NCBI RefSeq assembly: GCF_026240015.1
Contig: NZ_JAPIUX010000003.1
Coordinates: 62,001 to 126,000, forward strand
From: Acetobacter farinalis
Lineage (GTDB): Bacteria; Pseudomonadota; Alphaproteobacteria; Acetobacterales; Acetobacteraceae
Direction of reading: 5' to 3'
DNA: 64,000 nt
In this document: piece by piece, positions 1 to 9,948 of the stretch
Position numbering within the stretch: the first letter of the stretch is position 1
How the letters are laid out: every line of letters begins with the position of its first letter
Made by a program: the position numbers and the translations under genes
Notes under the pieces: model-generated
What the model saw: only the letters and a program-made list of their open reading frames with translations
Database searches by the model: none
What the model was told of the DNA's origin: nothing

Positions 1-537
1 ATTGCTGTTCCCCAGCAGGCGCGGGAAGATTTTGCCAATGGCGCCACTGGCCCTTCCATCTTCCAGCCGGTCCAGAATATTCGGCATGGAGGACAGAACG
101 GAGCGCGTCAGTGTTTCCCGTGTTGCCGGGTCATCCAGCATGTTTGCCAGAAAGGTGGGAATATCGACCTGTTCAAGAACACGCGCGACCTCGGCTTCCG
201 TAAAGACCTGCCCGGAGACAAAGCGCCCCAGCGCACGGCCCAGCCGTTCTTTCTGGGCGGGCAGAATCGCGGTGTGGGGAATCGGCAGCCCCATCGGGTG
301 GCGGAACAGCGCAACCACCGCAAACCAGTCCGCCAGCCCGCCCACCACACCGGCCCGCGCTCCCGCTCTCAGCATTTCCAGCCAGAAGCCATCCTTCACC
401 CATCCGGCAGCGGGTGCCGCATAGCCCGCCACAGTGAGCCCACCCATGCCCACCAGCAGGCCCGTTGCCGCACGCTGATAACGTTTGAGTGTCTTTCTGG
501 CGGCAACATCGCCTTCGGTATCGGGGTATGACGTCAT
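1..537 (-). CDS. DUF445 family membrane protein (C-terminus cut by window edge)
   Basis: At least 179 residues are readable from ATG at 535-537 to the left edge. The N-terminus (MTSYPDTEGDVAARKTL) leads into a hydrophobic stretch and then the DUF445 signature GGLADWFAVVALFRHPMG, followed by a proline and charge-rich part (IPHTAILPAQKERLG). DUF445 proteins (YjiN/YheB-like) are membrane-associated and of unknown function; full members run to about 400 residues, so roughly half is missing here. It is transcribed away from the plus-strand gene at 671, with about 130 bases between them. The family assignment is firm; no biochemical role is known. Confidence 0.85.
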   Translation of the reverse strand, partial: MTSYPDTEGDVAARKTLKRYQRAATGLLVGMGGLTVAGYAAPAAGWVKDGFWLEMLRAGARAGVVGGLADWFAVVALFRHPMGLPIPHTAILPAQKERLGRALGRFVSGQVFTEAEVARVLEQVDIPTFLANMLDDPATRETLTRSVLSSMPNILDRLEDGRASGAIGKIFPRLLGNSN

Positions 538-670
538 GCTATTGTGAATAGCACTCCCCTTCCTGCCCCCCAAGAGTGCGTGAGCGTGTTGCGGCGGAAG
601 GGCAGACATGAAACTGTAAGACCTTACGCTTCAAACCCTGCCGCAATGCACAACAGAGCAAGATGCAACA

Positions 671-3460
671 ATGGATTTTTCTACCCTTTCTCCTACGCTT
701 CAAACCATTCTTGCACCCATCCTTCTCGAAACATACGCACCGCCACCCACGGAAGGTGTGAACCCCGTTCTTTCTTCAGCCCGCCAACTGGGCGATGCGC
801 TGGAGGAAGAGCGTCTGTCTCTCGCAGACGTGACCGCCCTGATCCGGACATTGCGGGATTCCGCGTTCCTGCGCCGGGCAAGGCGGTTGCATCGCTATGT
901 CGGCGGGGCGGACGCCGATACCACGGCAAAACGTCTGGCGGCTGTTTCCCGCCGGGTGATTGCCTCCCTGCCCGTGCCCTCACCCGAAGCCTTTCAGGCA
1001 GCGGTCAGCCCCGTGCGCTTTGCGGCCGTGTTTACCGCGCACCCGACCTTTGCTGTCAGCAACGCGGTCTATACCGCGCTGGCGGAATGTGCCTCGCACG
1101 CGGTCCTGCCGGACACAGCGCCGTTTTTTGAAACACACCGGCGGGAAGAACATCCGACGCTGGAAGAAGAATTCACCCTCGCGACACAGGCCATCATCCG
1201 TGCGCGGGATGCCATAGACCAGTTGGCCGAATCCCTGCTGGACACCGCCCGCCAGCAATGGCCCGAAGCCTGGATGAGCATCACACCGCGCCCTGTCATC
1301 GCCACAAGCTGGGTGGGGTATGACACGGATGGTCGCACAGATATCGGCTGGTGGGATACGCTCCGCCTGCGCCTGCGCATGAAGCTGTTCCAGCTTGAAC
1401 GTCTGGAGGCGCAAATTGCCGCGTCCGGCGTGAGCGCCCCGGCTCTGGTCGAGCGGCTGCAGAACGCCATCACCTGCGTGCAGGCACAGATCACCGCCAC
1501 GCCTACCAGTGCGGATGCAGACTCCGTCGCCCGGTTTGCTGATGCTCTGGTCAATCACCACGCGACAGCCCTGCTCAGCGCGGACGATCTGGCGGACGAT
1601 CTTCAGGCCGCCCTTGATGCGGCTCCCCCCGAGGCCCGCCTGCCACTGGCTGTGGCGCGCGCCGGGTTCATGGCGCACGGGCTGGCGCTGGCGCATACGC
1701 ATGTCCGCCTGAACGCCACGCAGATCCATAATTTTGTCCGCCAGAAGCTTGCCATTCCGGATGACCCGGGCAATCCCGCGCATCGGCGCGCCCAGCTCAA
1801 CCGCCTGAATGACGCGCTGGAAAGCGTAACCCCCGTCCCGGTGGATTTCGGGGCGCTGATGAGTGACCCCTCCACTGCTGGCCGCCTGATGATGACGGTT
1901 GCGCAAATCACCAAACACATTGATGCGCAAACACCTGTCCGCTTCCTGATTGCCGAAACAGAGACCGGATACACCCTGCTGGCGGCACTCTGGGCGGCAC
2001 GCTACTTCGGCGTGGCGGACAAGGTGGAAATCTCTCCGCTGTTTGAAACGGAAGAAGCGCTGGCCCATGGTGACCGGATTGTGGAGGAAGCTCTCCGCTC
2101 CCCCACATGGCGCGCCTACGTGCAGCGCACCGGACGAATCAGCTTCCAGTTCGGATATTCGGATTCCGGGCGCTATGTCGGCCAGCTTGCCGCAACCTAT
2201 CTGATCGAGCGCCTGCGCCTGCGTATTCATGATCTGCTGGTGCGCTGGAACCTTCAGAATGTGACCGTCATTTTCTTTGACACACATGGCGAAAGCATTG
2301 GCCGAGGCGCCCATCCGTTCCGCATGGCCGGGCGGCTGAGCTATCTCTCTCCCCGCCATGTCCGTGCTGAATTCGCAAAAACCGGCATCGCCTGCCGGGA
2401 GGAAACGGCGTTTCAGGGCGGAGATGGTTATCTGCTGTTCGGCACACCGCATCTGGCCGGAGCCACGCTGGCCACCATTGCGGAAAACCTGTTCAACCCG
2501 CTGCCGCAGGAGGGAGACCCTGTTTACGAACAGCCGGTCTTCTCGGCGGATTTCTTCTCAAGCATTTCCGAAGGCATGCAGGCGCTGGTGGAAGACCCCG
2601 GCTATGCGGCGCTGCTCGGTGCTTTCGGCCCGGCACTGATTGACCGCACGGGCTCCCGCCCCCCGGCACGCGAAAGTGCCGAGGCCGCAACCCGCACCCG
2701 CCTGACCCACCCCAGCCAGCTTCGCGCCATTCCCAACAACGCCATTCTTCAGCAGTTGGGCTGGTGTGCGAATACCCTGCAAGGGCTGGGGGCCGCTGCG
2801 CGCCGCCACCCCGAAACATTTGAAATTTTCAACAGTTCCAGCCCGCGCTTTCATCGCGCACTGGATTTTGCCCGCCATGCGCTGGCCTGCTCGGATGACC
2901 GGGTCCTGCAATGCGTGATCAATCTGCTGGACCCCGGCTACTGGCTGGACCGCGCCACAGCGGAGCCCACCGCGCCACGCCGCGCCGTTTTTCTGGCCCT
3001 GATGCATGATCTGGAAAAGCTGAACCTTTCAGCGGACCTGCGCACGATGTTCCGGCGCATTCAGGCAGACCACCTCGCTCTGCGGGAAGCGTGGGAAGAT
3101 GTCCCCCACGGCTCTCCCCACAACCGCGCCCTGCATGCCATCCGTATCGCGCTGATCGAGCGGATCTGGATGCTGGCCTGTCGTATCCCGTTCTTCATGC
3201 CGCGCGGCGGCTTTAATCGGGATGTGATGATGCAGCAGATCCTGTGTCTGGAAATTCCGGCGGTCCTGCAAGAGATGGTCCATATTTTCCCTTCAGGAAC
3301 AGCCGCCTCCAACCTTGATTTTTATGAACCCCGCGGCCCGCGTGAGGAAAGCATCTACGGGCGCGAACATCGGGAAATCTTTATTCCCATGCAGCAGATG
3401 TTTGAACTGCTGCGGGAAATCAGTGTCGGGATCACCCACGACATTGGCGCGTTCGGCTGA
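671..3460 (+). CDS. ppc: Phosphoenolpyruvate carboxylase, divergent
   Basis: 929 residues, close to the usual 880-930. PEP carboxylase makes oxaloacetate from PEP and bicarbonate in the cytoplasm. Family landmarks occur in order: AHPTF with His124 (usual AHPTE), HVRLNAT (usual DIRQES), ISPLFET, FQFGYSDSGR (usual MIGYSDS), a glycine loop around residues 536-549 ending IGRGAHP, then GSRP and LRAIPN. The match is colinear but weak. The catalytic loop reads FDTHGESIGRGAHP where E. coli has FHGRGGSIGRGGAP, so the positions of His579 and Arg581 are Asp and His; Arg545 (the Arg587 position) is kept. The C-terminus SVGITHDIGAFG lacks the usual RNTG end. It stands alone in its transcription unit. It could be a real but divergent enzyme or a PEPC-like protein with another role. 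Confidence 0.78.
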   Translation: MDFSTLSPTLQTILAPILLETYAPPPTEGVNPVLSSARQLGDALEEERLSLADVTALIRTLRDSAFLRRARRLHRYVGGADADTTAKRLAAVSRRVIASLPVPSPEAFQAAVSPVRFAAVFTAHPTFAVSNAVYTALAECASHAVLPDTAPFFETHRREEHPTLEEEFTLATQAIIRARDAIDQLAESLLDTARQQWPEAWMSITPRPVIATSWVGYDTDGRTDIGWWDTLRLRLRMKLFQLERLEAQIAASGVSAPALVERLQNAITCVQAQITATPTSADADSVARFADALVNHHATALLSADDLADDLQAALDAAPPEARLPLAVARAGFMAHGLALAHTHVRLNATQIHNFVRQKLAIPDDPGNPAHRRAQLNRLNDALESVTPVPVDFGALMSDPSTAGRLMMTVAQITKHIDAQTPVRFLIAETETGYTLLAALWAARYFGVADKVEISPLFETEEALAHGDRIVEEALRSPTWRAYVQRTGRISFQFGYSDSGRYVGQLAATYLIERLRLRIHDLLVRWNLQNVTVIFFDTHGESIGRGAHPFRMAGRLSYLSPRHVRAEFAKTGIACREETAFQGGDGYLLFGTPHLAGATLATIAENLFNPLPQEGDPVYEQPVFSADFFSSISEGMQALVEDPGYAALLGAFGPALIDRTGSRPPARESAEAATRTRLTHPSQLRAIPNNAILQQLGWCANTLQGLGAAARRHPETFEIFNSSSPRFHRALDFARHALACSDDRVLQCVINLLDPGYWLDRATAEPTAPRRAVFLALMHDLEKLNLSADLRTMFRRIQADHLALREAWEDVPHGSPHNRALHAIRIALIERIWMLACRIPFFMPRGGFNRDVMMQQILCLEIPAVLQEMVHIFPSGTAASNLDFYEPRGPREESIYGREHREIFIPMQQMFELLREISVGITHDIGAFG

Positions 3461-3890
3461 ACGCGCCTTTTCCCCACTACCCGGATAACGCTCCGTTGCA
3501 CGGCCAAGTAGATGCGGCCTATGCAACGGGCAATGAGGCGGACGTGAACTGATGCCCTTGGGCTGATCTGTCAGCCCGCCCCCGCCTACTACCCTCGCGG
3601 CCAGAGAGGCGCACTGCCAGAGAGCGTGCTCAGCCGTCACACAACACCAACAGCCATATCCTGCACCTGCGAGGCCAGCCCGCGCCCGCTGCCATGACCA
3701 CCGCGTTCACCGCATACGGCTATCAGGATCAGGACCAGCACTACCATACTGTTCACTGTTCACTGTTCACTGCTCACTGCCCATTGCTCACTGGCATAGC
3801 GGCTTGGCACTGGCACGCCACCACACAAGCGGAACACTGTCATCCGCACACACGCGCTGGCACAGCATGCAGACCAGCATACAGGCACAA
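3461..3890. other. Non-coding gap between ppc and the fusA terminator
   Basis: About 430 bases with no convincing gene on either strand. Short open frames exist, but they have low-complexity composition and no recognisable family. It holds a short heptamer tandem repeat (3750-3791) and ends in a bidirectional terminator. No tRNA or known structured RNA was recognised. Confidence 0.5.
3750..3791. repeat. Heptamer tandem repeat, six units
   Basis: Six consecutive 7-base units: TGTTCAC three times, then TGCTCAC, TGCCCAT and TGCTCAC. It lies in the non-coding gap downstream of ppc. No function can be assigned; replication slippage is the simplest origin. Confidence 0.8.
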
Positions 3891-3922
3891 AAAAAAGCCG
3901 CCTCGTAATGAGGCGGCTTTTC
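3891..3922 (-). terminator. Rho-independent terminator of fusA (probably bidirectional)
   Basis: An 11-bp stem (AAAGCCGCCTC with GAGGCGGCTTT) and a 5-base loop. On the minus strand it is followed by a run of eight T, 32 bases past the fusA stop. On the plus strand the stem ends in TTTT, so it may also stop transcripts coming from ppc. Confidence 0.85.
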
Positions 3923-3953
3923 TGTATCCGGAGATAATCCCGAAGAAACTGGC

Positions 3954-6041
<2,088 letters not shown>

Positions 6042-6256
6042 GAAAACCTCCAGAAAACAGGTCAGGCGCGACGGGAAGCCCTTCGCGCCTGTGGCTACCG
6101 AACACCGTGCTGATCCTTGTACAATTCAGGAAGCCCGGCTGCCGGAAACCGGCCGATAGACGAAAAGTGCCTGACACCCTGCCAGACACCTGCACAGCAA
6201 ATCCGGACCGTCAGATTAGACAGGCCCGGACGGACTGTAGGTAGGAAACCCCTGAA

Positions 6257-6562
6257 TCAGGCGCCAGCGGCAGCCTGTTTTTTGGCCTGAGCGCGCAGAA
6301 CGCGGCGCTTCACGACCTGAGCTTCTTCCGGCAGCTTGCGGTTAGGCGTGCTGATCAGGAAGGCATCAAGGCCACCATTGTGTTCAATGGTGCGCAGGCC
6401 ACGGGTGCTGACACGCATGGGCACGGAAGCGCCCAGGATGTCGGACATCAGGGATGCTTCCTGCAGGTTGGGCAGGAAACGGCGACGGCTTTTGTTGTTG
6501 GCGTGACTGACGTTATTTCCGGTCAGAACGCCTTTGCCGGTAATCTGGCAGCGACGGGACAT
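6257..6562 (-). CDS. rpmB: 50S ribosomal protein L28
   Basis: 101 residues starting MSRRCQITGKGVLTGNNVSH, the classical L28 N-terminus, so the ATG at 6560-6562 is preferred over a longer open frame that begins in non-conserved sequence. L28 is a small basic protein of the large subunit needed for its assembly. The central part (NNKSRRRFLPNLQ) and RVSTRGLRTIEHNGG match the family. The C-terminus has an Ala/Lys-rich tail (AKKQAAAGA). It lies between fusA and a small hypothetical gene, all on the minus strand. Confidence 0.96.
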   Translation of the reverse strand: MSRRCQITGKGVLTGNNVSHANNKSRRRFLPNLQEASLMSDILGASVPMRVSTRGLRTIEHNGGLDAFLISTPNRKLPEEAQVVKRRVLRAQAKKQAAAGA

Positions 6563-6676
6563 TGTCTCATCCTTGTCTTGAAATAGAAACAGAGGGCCGA
6601 GACACGTTGCCCGGCGACCACATTCAGGATTGGCGCGGCTTATGGCTGAGCAAGCGCCTTCCGTCAAGGGTTGACC

Positions 6677-6979
6677 TCAGGCTTTCTCATTTTCCGGCGC
6701 GGACTGCGCCTGCGTTGCAGCATGAATCTCGCCGGAACGCACGCTGTGCGCTGCGGAGTCGAGAATGCTCAGGATCGTGTCCCGATCCATGCTGCGAGCC
6801 AGCAGACCCAGCGCGCCCCCCAGCAGGGCGGAGGCAACGGCCAACGGCGGATGATTTTCCTTGAGCAGGTGCTCCATCGCGCTTTCAATCACCATGGCAC
6901 AGCGGGCCAGATCTTCCGGCACGGCCGGCATTTCGCTGGAGGGTGTCTCTGCGGGGGTGTTACCAGCTGTTTCTGTCAT
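6677..6979 (-). CDS. Hypothetical 100-residue protein
   Basis: I do not recognise a family. The N-terminus is polar and rich in Pro, Thr and Glu (about residues 1-22). An amphipathic middle follows, with a small-residue hydrophobic helix (LAVASALLGGALGLLARSM, about residues 46-64), then a predicted helix and an Ala/Gln tail. No signal peptide or clear transmembrane anchor is visible, though the middle helix could touch the membrane. It sits between the Atm1-type ABC gene (upstream, about 95 bases) and rpmB, on the same strand. Its codon use resembles its neighbours, supporting a real gene. Confidence 0.6.
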   Translation of the reverse strand: MTETAGNTPAETPSSEMPAVPEDLARCAMVIESAMEHLLKENHPPLAVASALLGGALGLLARSMDRDTILSILDSAAHSVRSGEIHAATQAQSAPENEKA

Positions 6980-7073
6980 GGTTCATTCTTCCTTCACTTC
7001 CTGAAGCACCGGCTGATACGACGATGCTGTATCCGATTCGCCGGAACGGGCTTCCTCCGGAGGGGCAGCGTGC

Positions 7074-8900
7074 CTATCCGGCTATCCGTTCAGCAATGCT
7101 TTCAGCCCCCTGCGCTGCCCACATGGCGGCATACTGACCACCAGAAGCCAGCAGGGCCTCATGCGTTCCGCGTTCAATCACGCGCCCCTGCCCCAGCACC
7201 AGAATTTCATCCGCATCCACAATGGTGGAAAGGCGGTGTGCAATCACAAGCGTAGTGCGGCGGGCGGAAACGGTTTTCAGGGCTGCCTGAATTTCCTGTT
7301 CCGTATGTGTGTCCAACGCGCTTGTTGCCTCGTCAAGCACAAGAACGCGCGGGTCTTTTAAAATTGTACGAGCAATGGCCACGCGCTGTTTTTCGCCACC
7401 CGACAGCTTCAGCCCGCGTTCCCCCACCTGGGTCTGGTACCCGTCCGGCAGAGACATGATGAAATCATGAATCTGCGCCAGCCGGGCCGCCTGCTCAATC
7501 TCTTCCGGGCTAGCTCCCAGCCGTCCGTAGGCAATGTTGTAGCCAATGCTTTCGTTAAACAGCACGGTATCCTGCGGAACAACGCCTATGGCCGCCCGCA
7601 GGTCCGCCTGCCGGTATTCCCGCACATCATGCCCATCCACCAGCACGGAACCGGACCAGGTATCGTAAAACCGGAACAGCAGGCGGCTGATGGTCGATTT
7701 CCCCGCTCCGGTCGAGCCGACAATAGCCAGCTTCTTGCCGGGGGCCGCAACAAAGCTCACTCCGTGCAGAATTTCACGCTCAGGCCCATAGCCAAACCGG
7801 ACATCCCGGAACGCAACCTCCGCCGGGGCGGACTCAGCCAGCCGGGTGGCGATGGGCAGCGGGTTTTCCGGGTCTTTCACTTCCACATGTTCTTCAATCA
7901 GGCCGAACATCTGTTCCAGATCAACCATGGCGGTCCGGATGGCGGAATACACAGACCCCAGAAAATTCAGCGGCCCGTAAAGCTGGAGCAGGTACGTATT
8001 GATCATGACAAACTGACCAACCGTAATCCGCCCGGCCTCAACATCTCGCCCGGCAAGCAGCATGATCAGCGTAAGAGCCACCGCGATAATGGCGGCCTGA
8101 CCGAAATTGAGCAGTCCCAGAGAATACTGCGTTGTGCGGGCGGCCAGCTCGTAGCGCGCCTGAGCGCTGTCATACCGGGTGGCCTCGTGCGCCTCATTCC
8201 CGAAATATTTGACAGTTTCGTAATTCAGCAGGCTGTCCAGCGCCTTGCCGCTTGCCTCGCTGTTGGTTTCATTCATCCGGCGTCTGATGCCCAGCCGCCA
8301 TGAGGTGAACAGAACCGTAAAGCCGATATAGGCCCCGATCATCAGCACCATCAGGCTGACATAGCGCCAGTCAAACACCCGCCAGATCACCGCCACAACC
8401 AGCAGGGACTGAAGAATGGTGGGAGAAATGGACATGCCCATGCGCAGCAGGGTTTCCACCCCTTCCGTGCCGCGCTCGATCGCGCGTGTGACACCGCCGG
8501 TGCGGCGGTCCAGATGGAAGCGGAGCGAAAGCCTGTGCATATGCTCAAAACTGCGAAACGCCGCCTGCCGCGCCACACGGAAGCGCACCGGGGCAAACAG
8601 CGAGTCCCGCAAGTTGGTCAGGGCGGCGGACAGCAGCCGCATAAACCCATACCCCAGAATGAGCGCCACAGGCGCCATGGCCAGACTGCCGGGGTGGGAG
8701 AGACGGTCCACCACCCGGCTGTACGCCGCGGGCACGGCCAGAGTGGCGAGTTCCCCCCCTACCAGCACCAGAAGCACCAGCACGACACGCCACCTCAGCC
8801 CACTGTTTTCACGCGGCCAGAGGTAGGGGAGAAGACGAGAGAGAGTGACCGAGGCAGGCTGTTTCAGCCGCCCCGACGGAGCAGAATTACGTGGTGACAT
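7074..8900 (-). CDS. atm1: Atm1-type ABC half-transporter
   Basis: 608 residues: a six-helix membrane domain (about residues 35-320) fused to one nucleotide-binding domain. The NBD has Walker A GSTGAGKST, the signature LSGGEKQRVAIAR, the Walker B region VLDEATSALD and a switch His in IAHRLSTI. The loop LNYETVKYFGNEAHE is typical of the Atm1/HMT1 branch, which exports glutathione-linked or sulfur compounds for Fe-S cluster biogenesis and metal resistance and works as a homodimer in the inner membrane. I chose ATG 8900 (MSPRNSAPSG) because the upstream extension looks non-conserved; the Shine-Dalgarno is weak. The substrate is inferred from the subfamily only. Confidence 0.88.
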   Translation of the reverse strand: MSPRNSAPSGRLKQPASVTLSRLLPYLWPRENSGLRWRVVLVLLVLVGGELATLAVPAAYSRVVDRLSHPGSLAMAPVALILGYGFMRLLSAALTNLRDSLFAPVRFRVARQAAFRSFEHMHRLSLRFHLDRRTGGVTRAIERGTEGVETLLRMGMSISPTILQSLLVVAVIWRVFDWRYVSLMVLMIGAYIGFTVLFTSWRLGIRRRMNETNSEASGKALDSLLNYETVKYFGNEAHEATRYDSAQARYELAARTTQYSLGLLNFGQAAIIAVALTLIMLLAGRDVEAGRITVGQFVMINTYLLQLYGPLNFLGSVYSAIRTAMVDLEQMFGLIEEHVEVKDPENPLPIATRLAESAPAEVAFRDVRFGYGPEREILHGVSFVAAPGKKLAIVGSTGAGKSTISRLLFRFYDTWSGSVLVDGHDVREYRQADLRAAIGVVPQDTVLFNESIGYNIAYGRLGASPEEIEQAARLAQIHDFIMSLPDGYQTQVGERGLKLSGGEKQRVAIARTILKDPRVLVLDEATSALDTHTEQEIQAALKTVSARRTTLVIAHRLSTIVDADEILVLGQGRVIERGTHEALLASGGQYAAMWAAQGAESIAERIAG

Positions 8901-9027
8901 AATGCCGGATGTGGCACGCCCCCATAATTTTGCAACCCCGACGCACCTTGCCTCTCCCCTGCAGACACCGGATAAACACAAACGCCTTGCGCGTTGATGG
9001 TCTCATTCAAGCACGACAGGATTTCCG

Positions 9028-9921
9028 ATGCCGTTGGACGATACGCTTTTTCTTCGTCATCTCAGGCAATGCAACACCGCCGTCGTGCCCGGTGCGCGTT
9101 TTCCATTTTTTCTGGGTCAGGAACAGGCCGGGTGGGTTACTCCCTCCCTGATCCCCACGCTGGAACAGCGCGGGCTGGGCTCCCGCTCCAGCGGCTTTAC
9201 CCTGCCGGACCCGGCGGATCTGGAAGCCTTGGGGGAAGATCTGGCCCGGGAAGGTGCTTACCGCTCTCACCATGAACTGTTTGATGTGATGGCGGATGTA
9301 GACCAGCCCGTGCTGGGCCGGATTGACCGGGGTGCTCTGCCCCTGTTCGGGCTGGTGGCGGTGGGCGTGCATCTGAATGGTCTGGTCCGCAAGACGGACG
9401 GCCTCCACCTCTGGACGGGCCGCCGCGCGACCAACAAGCGTCTGGACCCCGGCAAGCTGGACCATCTGGTGGCAGGCGGCGTTCCCGCTGGCCACACACC
9501 GTGGGAAGCCCTGCTGAAGGAAGCAGCGGAAGAAGCCAGCATTCAGGAAGAGCTTGCCGCACAGGCACAGCAGGTGGGCCGTATTGTCTACGCGCTGGAC
9601 CGCCCTGAAGGGCTGCGGCGTGACATTCTGTACTGTTATGATCTGTTCCTGCCTGAGAGCTTCTCACCCATCGCGGCGGATGGTGAAGTGGAATCGTTCC
9701 ACCTGATGCCTCTTCAGGATGTTTATGAACTGGTGCGCGATACGGACCAGTTCAAATTCAACGTCAATCTCGTTCTGATCGACCTGTTCCTGCGCAATGG
9801 CCTGATTGACCCGAACACCCCCGTGGGCCGCCAGCTCCGGGAGGGGCTGACACACGGACTATCCCCGGCAAGCCCGGGGTATGCGCGTGCCACCCATGCT
9901 GCACAGGCCGCCTCTTTCTGA
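9028..9921 (+). CDS. DUF4743/Nudix hydrolase, thiamine-diphosphate type
   Basis: 297 residues. An N-terminal DUF4743 region (about 1-110, with FPFFLG and the LPLFGLVAVGVHLNG strand) precedes a Nudix domain with a modified Nudix box at about 150-172 (GGVPAGHTPWEALLKEAAEEA, using KEAAEE for REUxEE). This pairing is known from eukaryotic Tnr3-type and bacterial proteins that hydrolyse damaged forms of thiamine diphosphate, so a metabolite-repair role is the best guess. It is divergent from the Atm1 gene and convergent with glnD. A GC-rich hairpin overlaps its stop codon. Confidence 0.82.
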   Translation: MPLDDTLFLRHLRQCNTAVVPGARFPFFLGQEQAGWVTPSLIPTLEQRGLGSRSSGFTLPDPADLEALGEDLAREGAYRSHHELFDVMADVDQPVLGRIDRGALPLFGLVAVGVHLNGLVRKTDGLHLWTGRRATNKRLDPGKLDHLVAGGVPAGHTPWEALLKEAAEEASIQEELAAQAQQVGRIVYALDRPEGLRRDILYCYDLFLPESFSPIAADGEVESFHLMPLQDVYELVRDTDQFKFNVNLVLIDLFLRNGLIDPNTPVGRQLREGLTHGLSPASPGYARATHAAQAASF

Positions 9922-9948
9922 GGCGGTCCTGCGGCGTCCTTCACTTCG

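Noticed and set aside
3750..3791. Heptamer repeats as a CRISPR array or iteron origin
   Set aside because: Units are 7 bases, adjoining, without spacers; there are no cas or replication genes nearby.
9908..9926. Terminator at the end of the Nudix gene
   Set aside because: A 7-bp hairpin overlaps the stop codon but no T run follows on either strand.
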